This document shows positions 21,493-32,585 of a DNA stretch of 64,000 nucleotides, piece after piece. The notes below the pieces were generated by a model. That model saw only the letters and a program-made list of their open reading frames with translations, was not told where the DNA came from and did no database searches. Made by a program: the position numbers and the translations under genes. The stretch lies in assembly GCA_010279815.1 (NCBI GenBank), contig QEOQ01000697.1, positions 96,809-160,808 on the forward strand, in the 5' to 3' direction. Positions within the stretch are counted from its first letter, which is position 1, and each line of letters starts with the position of its first letter. The DNA is from Brachionus plicatilis (lineage: Eukaryota; Rotifera; Eurotatoria; Ploima; Brachionidae).

Positions 21493-22878
21493 TCCACTTT
21501 ACACCAATTCTATTAAAATTAAATTTTTAAAATATAGAAAAAATTGGCTTTAAATATTTTATTTAGAAATTAAGCGTACCAAATTTTATTGTACTTATGA
21601 AAGCTTGATGAACGAAAAATTCTTAGTCGAATATAATGATAATTTAAAATTTGGAAAACAATCAAAATTAAAATTTGTTGTTAACAATATTATATATATT
21701 TTGCTTCGTTTACTTCTTTCTGAGTTTTGTTTTGATAATTTATAATTTAGAATTCTTTTCGTTTTTGGAAATTTAATTTAATTCGCAATTTTTTCGAGTT
21801 TGATACAAGTACTAAAACTAGACTTTCAAATAAGCAAATCTTTGACTGATTTAAAGCTTGTTCGAAACAACAATTTATTGACATTGTCATTTTTTTTGTC
21901 TTATTTTTTTTTGAAAAATGCATTGAATGAAATTTATTATGAAATAAACAAAGCAAAAAATTAGATCCTCATTTTTTTTAACTTGTCACTTAATCAAAAT
22001 TTAGATTTCATTTTTTTCCAAACCATTAAAAATTTAATACAAGAAGGATTGGTCGAATTAATAATAATAATAATAAAAAAAAATTAGAATTATTTTGAAT
22101 AGCTTTGTAAATTTTGAAAGAAAATAATTAAATTAAGATTCTGTTATAATCTTAGGAGACAAATTAAATTAAATAATAAAATTACATAATTAAACCAACG
22201 ATTTAATTTGAATTAAAGTATCAAATTTAGAATTCGAAATCTAAATCGTTTTAATTTTTAAAAATAAATATTGCTAATCCAAAACAATGATAAATTTTGT
22301 TAAATAAAAATAGTTTAAATGAAATTAGTAGAGTTGAAATAAAATTCTCAAAAGTTGATTTTTTCCTTACAAAATTTCCCTAAAGTGTTAGAATGTTCGC
22401 TTTTTTTCACAATTGTTTTCTTTTAGATATTAAGATAATTGTAGAAAAAATTATTATTAAACAGCTTAAATATAAATTTATATACTAAATGAAAAATCTA
22501 TACATCTAAGAGGCTAAGAGGCCAAATTCCTTAAAAATAAGGCATAGTTTACAATGATATAAATCTAATATTTAATTATTATTATCCTGAAAAATTTTTT
22601 ATAATTTTTTTTATTTATTGTTGACATGAAAAAACATTTTCTTGTCTAATCGAGTTAAAAAATTTCTTCAGTCTTTCTTGTCTAAAATGAATGAGACTAT
22701 TTAACATTTTGTTAAATTTTTTTGGTTGATGATTCTTTTATAGATATTGTTCTTAAAAATAAGCGATTTTTATTTATCTTAATTATGCATACTTAAATGA
22801 GTGAATTGGATTAATTTGCATAACCTAAATACAAATTTCAAACAATTTATCTTTAGAGATGTTGGCTTACCTAAAATA
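21493..22878. other. intergenic, no gene seen
   Basis: Upstream region of the pocket-protein gene. It holds short AAT/TAA microsatellite runs (near 22060) and no supported exon. The open frame at 21956-21747 (minus) is not recognisable. Confidence 0.45.
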
Positions 22879-22910
22879 AATTATTTCTGGTTTGTCGACC
22901 AGAAATAATT
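22879..22910. repeat. perfect 12-bp-stem hairpin beside the AT-hook element
   Basis: AATTATTTCTGG, loop TTTGTCGA, CCAGAAATAATT. It lies 19 bp outside the GGCTAC boundary of the element at 22930-23720 and may be part of a larger end structure. Confidence 0.55.
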
Positions 22911-22929
22911 AAAAGATGAATATTTTTTT

Positions 22930-23720
22930 GGCTACAAATTATTTTCGTAGTAAAAATAATTAAATTCGTAGCAAAAAAAATAAAAATAAAAGCAAAAATT
23001 CATTAGTAAAAGTAGCAAAATAAATTTATCAGTAGTAAAAAAAATAAAAAAAATAGTAAATTATTATATCAAATATTTATTAATAAAAAAATTCATGTTT
23101 AGTGTTATTTTATGGATTTTTTCTAGGACGGCCTCTTTTTCTCGGAGCTAAATTTGAAGATGTTGTTGGTTGTACAATAGTTTGAATGTCATTATTAATA
23201 CTTTCGGCTTGATCTTGATCATTATCATTTTCATTTGAAAGCCGATCTTGGTTGATTGATTGAGCCATTGAAATTGGAAATTCGTAGTTAAAACTTTGTA
23301 GGGCTGGATTAATTGGACCAGTCGAAATACGTTGTACCAAAGCAGGTGTAGCTTGTTTTCGTTTTCGTTTTTAGTTTTTAAATTTTCAGATTTGTATATT
23401 TATTATTTATTCATTTGTATATTTAAATTCCAAAATTTTTTTACATATATACATTAATAAGTGATAATTGAGTAGTGTTATTAATAAGTGATATATCAAT
23501 TATATTGAGTAATTGATAATTGAGTAGTTATCAATCAAAAATTAAATTAATTTATATTTAATATTGAAAAAATACTTTTGCTACTAATTAATTTATTTTA
23601 CTATTAACAACCTTTTTTTACTACTTTTTTATTTAATTTACTACGTGTAATATTTGCTACGATTTTTTATTAAATTTGCTACTAGTTTAATTATTTTTGC
23701 TACTGGATTAAATAGTAGCC
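22930..23720. mobile_element. 791-bp element with mirrored GTAGYAAA subterminal arrays
   Basis: The element is bounded by GGCTAC on the left and GTAGCC on the right. The left 150 bp holds at least five copies of GTAGCAAA/AGTAAAA-like words; the right 160 bp holds the same words inverted (TTTGCTAC/TTTACTAC), at least six times. This symmetry is typical of transposase-binding arrays in some DNA transposons. The interior carries an AT-hook reading frame (minus, 23340-23110) and direct repeats of AAGTGATAATTGAGTAGT near 23460-23530. No target duplication is clear. The superfamily is unassigned. Confidence 0.6.
23110..23370 (-). CDS. AT-hook reading frame inside the element
   Basis: The minus-strand frame is open from just after a TAA near 23374 to a stop at 23112-23110, about 86 codons. 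It starts with a basic KRKRKQATPAL stretch. The middle is acidic and Asn/Asp/Gln-rich. It ends in APRKRGRPRKNP, a textbook AT-hook core (RGRP flanked by basic residues). There is no good ATG upstream: the only in-frame Met is internal (ISMAQS). It is therefore probably a fragment of a larger DNA-binding or transposase protein carried by the surrounding element, or an exon of it. I cannot name the parent protein. Confidence 0.4.
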   Translation of the reverse strand, partial: KRKRKQATPALVQRISTGPINPALQSFNYEFPISMAQSINQDRLSNENDNDQDQAESINNDIQTIVQPTTSSNLAPRKRGRPRKNP

Positions 23721-25204
23721 ATATTTTTTTAGCTATTAGTTAGACCAAAAAGAATTCAAATAAATTTTTTATTTTTTTTTTAAATTTTAAAATTAAATGC
23801 TGTTGTCTTAAGTTGATTTCCTCAATTTTTTGTATTAAACTATGTATAAAAACAAGAGAACGAAATTTTTTTCATAATCAAAAACTAATAAACCCTTGAA
23901 TACTTAGTCGGATTTTTAATCTCTAAAACAAATTCATTTAATTAAAAATTAATATATTTTTTATAAAATTATTCAATAATGTAATATTTAAATTCTAATT
24001 TTTTAATAAAAAAACTGAATTTTAAGCGACCAAAATTGCCAACTTTTAAAGTCTAAAAGCTTATTTTAACTTAAATGATTTTATTACATAAGGAAAGCAA
24101 CGTTTTAAATAATTTGTTTTAATTAAAGAATTAACAGCATAAAAATTTAGGCTTACTTTTGTAAATTCTCTTTGGAAAGCTAAGATCTTCGCTATTTGTT
24201 TGAAAAAAACCCTCATGAGAATTTCTGAAAATAATTCGTTTTTAAAACATAACCAGAAAAATATTTTGACTTATTTTTTAAATTAAGCTAGTTCAATTGT
24301 TCAAATTTTCATAGGAGCGTGTGTTTTTTCAAATTGGCATTAAAAAGTAGCTACCCATAAGACTAAAAAAGGAAAATTAAAAAAATGTTTCATTTTTTTT
24401 TTGAAAAATCTCAAATTTAAAAGTTATTTTGATATTTATTTTGATTGTTTAAACCGGTATTAAGATATTTAGAAAAAAGAGCAAGAATCATTAAAATCAT
24501 TTTTTACCATTTTTAACAATCCGATTCAAAACATATACCATCCAGAGATCGTTACAAAAACGAAAATTTTTCATTTATCAAAGAAGAAAATTTTTTTGAA
24601 CATCCGTTTTTTTAATTGATTTAATTTTAAATTTCTAGTAAAATTTCAAATTTAAATATTAATTAAAGAGAAGTATTTTTTTCAGCTATTTTTTATAATA
24701 AGAAATTAAAAGTTGAGTCTGTCCTATTGGTCGTCAGACTGGTGGAAGAATATTGAGAAGGTTTCGAATCAATATATATCGAACATCCAACTCGATTGTG
24801 GAATTGTAATCTAACAATTTCTTCTTTTTTTTCTGAACTATCAAATATTTAAACATTTCTTACCTCTAGTTATTTCAAAAAATCATTTTTAATTCTATAA
24901 TTTAGACTTAGTTATCCTTTTTTTTCTTTTTTTATATCTTATTTAACTTTATTTTTAATTTTTTTTATGCAATCATTATAAAAACAAATTTTAAAATAAA
25001 AGTTTTTTTCTAATGGAACATTAGCTAAGTACAGATAAACAAATAAAACAAAAAATTAATCGGCTGCATAATTTCGAAAACAGCATATCAATTTTTAAAA
25101 ATTAAAAACAAATAAATAAATTAAGAAAAAAGCCAAAAATTTTGCCTTTACATAAAATTTGTAAAATTTCACTCATAATTTAAAAAATCAAATTTAATAT
25201 CAAA
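23721..25204. other. intergenic, one short dispersed repeat
   Basis: AT-rich DNA without a supported gene. At 25005-25050 lies a copy of the GAGC/GCTC-hairpin short repeat (TTCTAATGGAACATTAGCTA, then ACAGATAAACAAATAAAA), directly upstream of NUDT6. Confidence 0.45.
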
Positions 25205-26327
25205 ATGAGCTTGGTCAAAATATTGAGTTGTTTTTATTTAAAAAAAAGCATTTCAAGATTTAATGATAAATTGTCAACTATAAAAAATCTAGCATTACAA
25301 ACTAGAAAGTTTACAAATGAACCTAAATTTACTTATACTGTAAGCAAATTTAATGACATTCATATTCAATCAAATGAGGTTGATAAGTTTATGCAAAAAA
25401 TACATTCGAATACCGATGAATTCGAAAAAATTCTAAAAAGTAAAACTTTTCATATTTGAGTAAAAAATTATTTGAAATTTCTATTTTAGAATCTTTAAAT
25501 GAATGGAAGGACGAAAAAAGAACATCAATTTGGTATTACCTTCCAATTAATTTATCTAATTTAGCTGTTATTTTGGCTAAATATGGGTTCAAATATCATC
25601 ATGCTGAAAATAATGAAGCAGTACTTTATAAATGGTTACCTGATGATAGGCCATCTAAAATACCATTGTTTGCTACGCATCAAATGGGCGTTGCTGGTAA
25701 AGCTATTCTGATTATCTTTTAATTTTTCAGTTTTTTTCCAAAAGGCGCCGTTTACCGATCCGATAAAGACCAAATTTTATGCATTAAAGATAGAATTATG
25801 GTCAAAGACTTTTGGAAGCTTCCCGGAGGATCGGGTAAATAAACTAAGAATTTATTTAATTTTTAAAAAATACAAAAATCAAGCCGATCTGGGTGAAAAT
25901 ATTCAAGATACTGCAGTCAGAGAAGTATATGAAGAAACAGGAATACAAACAAGTAAATAAAATTTTTTAAAAATTTTCATTTTATTCTTAAAAAACCATT
26001 TTTATAGAATTCTGTTCTGTTATCGCTTTCAGACAGCAACATAATTACCCAAGGGCTCATGGAAGATCTGATCTCTACGTTATTTGTCGCCTTGATCCGA
26101 TCAGTTTTGAAATCGATCACTGTAGAGATGAAGTTAAAGCTTGTGAATGGATTGATTTAGATTTTTTGTGCAATTATAGTGAAAATAATATAACTAAAAC
26201 TGTTTCTAAACTAATAAAGTATGGACAGGTCAAAGGCTTTGAAAATATAGACATAGCACCTAAAGAAATGAGTTCGCCTTTTAAGGGAAAATTTTATAAT
26301 CTATTTTTTCGTCAATTACCTGAATAG
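25205..26327 (+). CDS. NUDT6: NUDT6-like Nudix hydrolase
   Basis: Nudix phosphohydrolase of the NUDT6 (antisense-FGF protein) family; the physiological substrate is not settled. Exons: 25205-25439, 25490-25696, 25745-25834, 25884-25952, 26008-26327 (introns 48-55 nt); 306 residues, human 316. The N-terminal NUDT6-specific region includes SIWYYLPINLSNLAVILAKY, FKYHHAE and THQMGVAGAV. The Nudix box is complete at 176-198: G-x5-E182-x7-R190-E-V-Y-E194-E195-T-G-I. It is followed by RQQHNYPRAHGRSDLYVICRL and ACEWIDL, both family hallmarks. The first 38 residues are basic and lack acidic residues apart from one Asp, so mitochondrial import is possible (inference). The third exon's acceptor was chosen inside CCAAAAG because only that keeps VAGAV. 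The gene ends 50 bp before MFSD3 on the same strand. Confidence 0.93.
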
Positions 26328-26377
26328 AGTTTTAGACTGACTAAAAATTTAAATTTTTATTTTAGATTTAAAAAAAA
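26328..26377 (+). promoter_or_regulatory. 50-bp intergenic spacer with acceptor-like TTTTATTTTAG
   Basis: This spacer separates the NUDT6 stop from the MFSD3 ATG. It contains a T-rich tract ending in AG at 26364-26365, 12 nt before the ATG, and no AATAAA. It looks like a trans-splice acceptor inside an operon rather than a promoter. That reading is inference. Confidence 0.45.
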
Positions 26378-27834
26378 ATGATAAAAAATAAAATTGATTT
26401 GATAAATTTTGTATCTTTGTTTGTGCTCTACTTTATTCAAGCAATGCCCTATGGCTTTCAATCAAGATATTTGCCACTTGTAATGAGGAAACAAGGTGTC
26501 TCAATAACTTCACTTGGCTTATTCAAGCTTCTGCTAATTCCTTGGGTATGTAAATTTTTAATAGCAGCTTTAATCGTCGACGTTCACAAAACAAAGCGCT
26601 TCTGGCTTCAAACTAGTCTTTTTGTACTTTCACTAGGCTCTTATTTCGGCATTTTTCTAAGTAATTTTACTGAATTGGCCTTTTTGCTATTGATACTAAA
26701 CACGGCTTCGGCCACCCAGGACATATGTGTTGACTGGTTTGCAATGAATGCATTGAAAAAAGAAGATCTGGGTATCGGAAATACCATTCAAGTTGGTGGG
26801 TTCAAATTAGGAACATTGTTTAGTGGAGGGTTTTTAGTATTTTTGATGGATTATATCACAATTTCGCAGACTTTTTTTATAATTGGAACTGTCTACATGG
26901 CCAGTTTACTTCTGCTAAAATTTTCGCTCTTTAATTCAGAGTCCAAATTATCACAACAATCAGAAAGAATAGATAACGAAAGTAACAAAATATTATCGTT
27001 CAGACAAAGAATTAGTTTGCTTAGTAATTCACCGTTTACCTATTGGATTTGCATTTTTGTCTTGATCTATAAACTAGGTAAAAAAGCAAATTTTTTTTAA
27101 AGCTTTAAAGATAATTTTCTTTAGGTGAACAATCTTCTTTGAATTTATTGCCAATTTATTTACATGATAGAAATGTTTCTTCTGCCAAAATTGGATTTTG
27201 GACAGGAATATCAGGACAATCATTAAGTATAATTGGATCTTTTTTAGGCGGAATTATCTTAAAAAAGACAAGTAAAAAGTAAAAGTGCATTAATTTAAAA
27301 TTTATTTTTAATTTTTTTGTTGTCCTTAGATTTTCTACTTTTAAATGTTTGCAATACAGTATTTATCTGCGTTTGATTCCAATAATTCTCATCTCCTTTT
27401 TTATTATTTGGAATGAGATAAACCATCCGAAGATCAAGGAAGATTATCAATTTAATAATAAAATATTTTGTAAATTTAAAAAATACCTATTTTTCAAATT
27501 TTTATTATCAAAATTAAATTAAGATTTTTTGATGATTTTGGTTCAATTTCAGCTTTTCTTTTCTGGAATACTCACCACATTTACGTTCACATTAATGATG
27601 GAAATTTCATTTATGGCACCTAAGACAATACAAGCGTCACATTTTTCACTTATAGCCACTTGTGAAGTATTCGGAAAGCTGCTATTTCAGCCTGTCATAT
27701 CATTTTTTGCAGACGAATTTGGATATTCGGCAGCTTTTATTCTTTTTATTGTATTATATTTTATTTGTATAATCAATATTCAGTTTAAACCTGAAAAACT
27801 TATACAGAAGGAAAATCACTCTAACCAGGAATAA
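26378..27834 (+). CDS. MFSD3: MFSD3-like major facilitator transporter
   Basis: Multi-pass membrane transporter of the MFSD3/acetyl-CoA-transporter/AmpG-like branch; the substrate is unknown. Exons: 26378-27077, 27125-27278, 27330-27469, 27524-27834 (introns 47-54 nt), giving 434 residues with about 12 hydrophobic segments. Family landmarks: YFIQAMPYGFQSRYLPL in helix 1, LLLIPWVCKFL in helix 2, SATQDICVDWFAMNAL and GNTIQVGGFKLGTLFSGG in helices 4-5. In the C-terminal half are IGFWTGISGQSLSIIGSFLGG and SLIATCEVFGKLLFQP. The fourth exon starts after AAATTAAG: the nearer CAG at 27554 would break phase with exon 3. It lies 50 bp downstream of NUDT6. Assignment to MFSD3 rather than SLC33A1 rests on the short loops and total length. 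Confidence 0.85.
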
Positions 27835-29031
27835 AAAATAAAAATTTATCAGTTAATTTGAATATTATCAAATAAAATCACCAAAGACTTTACTGTTAAA
27901 CATTGAGGACATTTCTATACCCATTCCATCAAATATGAAAAAAAAGGTGCAGTCTTCTCGAGAAATCCAAAAAATTAAATTTTTGAAACAAATATAAATT
28001 TAAAAAATTAGCTGTATTAAAACTTTTTATAATAAACAGTTATTAATTATTTTAAGAAAATTTTTTATTCTTTTCTCAAAAACCAACTAAGCTTAATTTA
28101 AGATAACCGTATACAAAAATTTTCTAAAATTAAATTTTAGTGTAGTAAAACACAAAGAAAACTATTTTTAAAATAATAACTTTATTAAAAATAAGTTTAA
28201 TAAAAAAAGCCATAAATTATAATTTAAATAAATCTTAAATATTTAATTCGAAATTTGATCACGAAACATGTGAGCAATATCCATTTATTGGTCTTTTTTT
28301 TATTTGGTCCACGAATACCAACGCTTGTCACCAATTGTGCAAAGTGATATTGGTCATAAGTTTCGTGACCAATTTGAAAAAATGAAAATACTTTAAATAT
28401 TTAAATTCAATAATTGAAGTTTTTTTTAAATTAGATATTTTTTTTTATAGATAAATCGAATTGTTTTAATTTATCATTCTAAAAATAACTAATTCTTTAT
28501 AAATGCATCCATTTAAAATTTTAAGTTATTATAAAATATAAAAATATTTAAAGCCAAAATTATTTGAAAAAATTCGACAGCAAGTTGCCCAAGTTAAACA
28601 ATTCAAATTAGGGGCTACTCTGAGTGTTTTTTTCTTGGTTGATTCAGATTTGAAATGATTTTGTGGGTGTGCAATTCTACTCTTAAAATAAAAGCCAGGT
28701 TTTAAACTGTTTTTTTTGAAGATTCATTCATATAATACAATAAATAAATCAACAAGAGCAGAAAAAGAAAAATTTTTTGACATATAATTTTTATTATGGT
28801 TTTGACCTAAACTAAGCTTTTATAAATGCACCTAGGTATTCTATTTAGTCAAAAATATGCATTTTTCAGGTATCCCTAATTCTGTTGAGCAGTTAAAAAT
28901 TAAGTTATTCAATTATTTTTACCTTTTTATTAACTTTTACTATCAAAAATTAAAAAGCTTAATTCAATAAAATAAAAAGTATCTGATATTATTGCTTATT
29001 ATAATTATCAAAAATTCAAGACTTAATTCGA
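27835..29031. other. intergenic with one foldback, no gene seen
   Basis: AATAAA near 27872 probably ends the MFSD3 transcript. A foldback lies at 28250-28376. A stretch of more mixed composition at about 28575-28710 has no open frame. Confidence 0.45.
28250..28376. repeat. 127-bp foldback (inverted repeat)
   Basis: The left arm is AAATTTGATCACGAAACATG...GCAATATCC; the right arm is GATATTGGTCATAAGTTTCGTGACCAATTT, its reverse complement with a few mismatches. The centre has CCAATTGTG and related words. It is probably a hairpin-type non-autonomous element. Confidence 0.6.
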
Positions 29032-29040
29032 ATTAAATTT

Positions 29041-29555
29041 GGCAACTAGAAGTTCATGATCATAATCAAATGATCAAAATTTAATTGATTCAAATCTTAA
29101 TAAAAATGATGAAATTAGATTTTTTTAAAGTTTTTTTAAATTAAACATAATATGTTTATTATTTTAATTAAAAAAAAACAATTCTTTTTTTTCTAATTGA
29201 CCTCTAATTGATTCTTCTAAAATCTTTATTTGAAAATTTTAAAGACAAATTTAAAATCGACATTAAGGTATCCAAATTATGACTTTAAATGATATTTTAA
29301 TATTAATTGAAATATTTAACGGTGAAACAATGTTAAATTTTGTATTGCAAAATTTCAAAATATCGATTAAGATTTTATTTTTACTTCAGACAAAAATTCA
29401 TATAATTTTCTATCTAATTATAGATTAAACAAATAATGTTTAATAAAGTATAGTCATTTATTATTAAAAAATTGATAAAAAATACCATTTTATTTGAATC
29501 AAAAACTAAAAATTTTGATTTGAAATTTACATTTGATCATGAACTTCAATTTGCC
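29041..29555. mobile_element. GGCAA-type DNA element, copy B (515 bp, complete)
   Basis: The left end is GGCAACTAGAAGTTCATGAT; the right end is the inverse of GGCAAATTGAAGTTCATGAT, so the terminal inverted repeats are about 20 bp. The perfect 9-bp direct repeat ATTAAATTT flanks it (29032-29040 and 29556-29564). No coding capacity. Nine-base duplications are typical of Mutator-like elements, but I cannot assign the superfamily without a transposase. Confidence 0.8.
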
Positions 29556-29793
29556 ATTAAATTTCTATTTTGTCATGAAAAGAGAAAAAATTATCTTTGT
29601 GTTAATCTGGTAAATAATTTTGAAATTTTAATAAAAAATTCATGAAAATTGTTAATTGAATATAATTTGACAAAAATATTAAAAATTGTGAAATAATTTC
29701 GAATTTAAACATTTTTTTCGAAAAAAACTTGAACATAAGAACCAATTAATAATTTAAATGTGATAAAAATTAAAAAAAAAAAAAACAGAAAAA

Positions 29794-31500
29794 ATGGACA
29801 TATTTACTTCACTGCATCAAGATGCCAAGTCTTTAAGACCCACTTCGTCAAAGAAAATGTTTAAGATCAGAAATCGGAAATTCGAGGAAAAATGCAATGT
29901 TAAATGGAACGACAAAATGCTTATTGTAAACTTAAATAAAAACAAAAATTGGGAAATAAAGAACTATCTTATATCAAGTGTCAAAAGCGACCCAGAATAT
30001 GGCAAAATAAATTTAGGCGATAAATTAGAAATCTTAGTTTTCAAGCCAGGAACAAGCGAAGCCTTCCAAAAATTTTATTTTTCAAAAGAATCTATTCCGA
30101 GAAGATGCGACAAAGATAATTATAAACGAGAATTCAAATTTGCACATATTATATATAAAAAAAATTACGATGAACATATTATAAAAACTTTGAAAACAAA
30201 GGCAAAAAGGGCTATAAAGTTAGAACCAGATTTTTTAGTTATTAAAAATAAGGAGCCATTTAAAAAAACTAATGGATCAATTGATAGAATTGTGCTGAAT
30301 TTAAAAAAATTAATTGAATCAATTAATAAAGATCAACTGAGCTTTAGAACATATGAGGATCCAATTTGTTCCCAATCAAAGCCTGTATATCATTTTTATC
30401 GAAAACGGGAAAATTATTCATTTCGCCAAGTTTTAGCAAATTTCAATTGTCCCATTTGTTACGAAAATTCTAATCTTAAACTCGTATTAAATTCTTGTGG
30501 TCATGAATGTTGCAAATATTGTTGGGAAAGTTGTGTTATTGCAAAGTTTCCATGCCAAGAATTTAAGTGCTGCTTCAATAATTGTGATGAAAATTTAGAA
30601 TCAGACATCTTAAAATTACTTTTGCCCAAGATAATGTTTAAACAATACTCAAAAAATGTCATGGAAAAAGACTATATAAAATGTCCAAAAAAATGTGGCA
30701 ATGTTTTTGATAAAAAATGCCGCTACAAGTGCTCCAGATGCTTTTGTGGCTACACTTTGTGCATGGAATGTAAGAAAGAATCTCATTTTCCGGTTCAATG
30801 TGAAACTTATCAATTTTATTTAAATTTTTTTAAAAATAAAGATATTAATGTCAATGAATTAGTAGTTAAAGGAAAATTTTGCCCATCTTGCCGGATTTTT
30901 ATAGAAAAAAATGGAGGTTGTGGATACATGAAATGTGTTTGTGGTGTTCATTTTTGTTGGAATTGTCAACAAAGAGTTTTTACTGAGCATAGCAATTGTT
31001 TTACGATTAATGATTTTACAATGACTTTAAATGAGTGGGAACAACAAATAACGCAACCGTTGATTGATCGATATGGTTATACATCATCATGTGGAGAAAA
31101 ATTGATTTTAAATTTGAATCAAAGAGTTAATTTTACAGAAAAAATTATAAATAATCAAAATTCTGGGATATTGTGTAATTCAATTGTAAGAAATTTTAAA
31201 ATTGAGCGACAAACATACAATAATTTTATTAAGCAAGTTATTCAATATTCATTTGATTTAATTTTAAAAGTAAATAGAATAATTGAATTAATTTTTGTGC
31301 AAATTTGCTTTTATAAAACAAATCAAATAAAACCCAATCAAGAAGAAATAGAACTTCAAACAAAGTTGATTAAGCTATGCGAATTTTTTAATAGATTATT
31401 ATCAAAAAATATAACTATAGAAAGTGTGAGTCGGATTATTTTATTAAATTTAAAAATTTTGACTGTTCTAAACACCTTTAAAAATTTCAATTGCATTTAA
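29794..31500 (+). CDS. RBR (RING1-IBR-RING2) E3 ubiquitin ligase, intronless
   Basis: 568-residue single-exon protein with an Ariadne-like RBR module. RING1 runs from Cys219 (CPICYEN...CGHECCKYCW), the IBR is about 296-336 (CPKKCGNVF...CGYTLCMECK), and RING2 is from Cys363 (CPSCRIFIEKNGGCGYMKCV...FCWNC). By alignment to HHARI and Parkin the catalytic cysteine is Cys376 in GGC. The following His of the usual GGCNHM is replaced, giving GGCGYM with Tyr378. RBR ligases accept ubiquitin on this cysteine from an E2 bound at RING1. The N-terminal about 210 residues (basic, MDIFTSLHQDAKSLRP...) and the helical C-terminus match no domain I recognise, and an Ariadne domain is not evident. The lack of introns suggests retroposition or a lineage-specific family. 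AATAAA at 31546-31551. Confidence 0.88.
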   Translation: MDIFTSLHQDAKSLRPTSSKKMFKIRNRKFEEKCNVKWNDKMLIVNLNKNKNWEIKNYLISSVKSDPEYGKINLGDKLEILVFKPGTSEAFQKFYFSKESIPRRCDKDNYKREFKFAHIIYKKNYDEHIIKTLKTKAKRAIKLEPDFLVIKNKEPFKKTNGSIDRIVLNLKKLIESINKDQLSFRTYEDPICSQSKPVYHFYRKRENYSFRQVLANFNCPICYENSNLKLVLNSCGHECCKYCWESCVIAKFPCQEFKCCFNNCDENLESDILKLLLPKIMFKQYSKNVMEKDYIKCPKKCGNVFDKKCRYKCSRCFCGYTLCMECKKESHFPVQCETYQFYLNFFKNKDINVNELVVKGKFCPSCRIFIEKNGGCGYMKCVCGVHFCWNCQQRVFTEHSNCFTINDFTMTLNEWEQQITQPLIDRYGYTSSCGEKLILNLNQRVNFTEKIINNQNSGILCNSIVRNFKIERQTYNNFIKQVIQYSFDLILKVNRIIELIFVQICFYKTNQIKPNQEEIELQTKLIKLCEFFNRLLSKNITIESVSRIILLNLKILTVLNTFKNFNCI

Positions 31501-32585
31501 TTTATTTTCTTATGATTATGATTTTTTTTGTAATTTTTTTAATTAAATAAAAACATTTTATTAATTACTATTGTATGTTTTGAATTTAACTCTTCAAATG
31601 AATCACTTTTATACATTTGAAAAATTTTTTTTTGAATTTTTAATGAAATATTAAAAAAAGTCGAAAATTTTATCAATGGTTCGTAAATTTTTAAGTCTAA
31701 ATTTCTAATGTAAAATCCATATATTAGACTTGATAAAAAAATTCAAACATTCTTAATACTTAAACTATTGAACAAAATTTTGTTCATTATCATGGTTGAA
31801 AAAATAAATGAACGTTGCAACTCGAGGTTAAAATTGATCTAAATATTTTAAACAAAATATTTAATCACTAGATTGGATAACCCTAAACCTTTTAAAAAAT
31901 AAATTTTGGATTATTTTTTACTCAAAATAATTAAGAAAACATACCAAAGAAAAAAAAACATAACTTCAAAATAATTTCTGATAATTCAAAATTCTTAATG
32001 CTTAAATATTCTATTGTAAATTTCTAATTGAAATAAAAAATTTAAAAGTTTTCAACATCAACAACTTTGATATAAAAATAAAGATTTTTAGTCATTTTTT
32101 ATTTTTTGTACTCAATACCAGACTTGTGAAAAACTCAATTTAAAGTTTGGTTAAAATAATTTTATCTTTGCTTTTTTGAATTTTATTCTAAATTTTTGAT
32201 CATCTAAAACTTAAAGAGTTAACTTTGTTTCAATTTTTTATTAAAAACTCTTTTAGTTTAGATTCAAAAAAAATATTTTAAGTCAAGTTAAGTGTATTCA
32301 AATAGCGCAAGTTTTCAAGTAGCGTATTTTATTTAAAAAAAAAAATGATTTTAAACCATCACCGCAATTTATTAATTTTAAAATAAAAATAAATTAAATA
32401 ATATAAAATAAAATTTTAAATATAAGCTTTAAATAATTTAATTAATTAGCTCTTTTAAATTATTGTTTCAGAAAACTATTTACAAATCTTCATTTATGAG
32501 ATAAAACAAATAAGAATAAAACTCTCTTTAAATTTTACATATTGCATAGATTATTAAATACCTGTTTAAGGAAGGTGGTAAATAT
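31501..32585. other. intergenic, no gene seen
   Basis: AT-rich DNA between the RBR gene and the 3' end of the first carboxypeptidase gene. Nothing beyond poly-A/T tracts is visible. Confidence 0.5.

Noticed and set aside
25440..25489. Two separate NUDT6-related genes, because the open frame stops near 25459.
   Set aside because: A 50-nt GT...AG intron joins the two in phase and the joined protein matches NUDT6 end to end.
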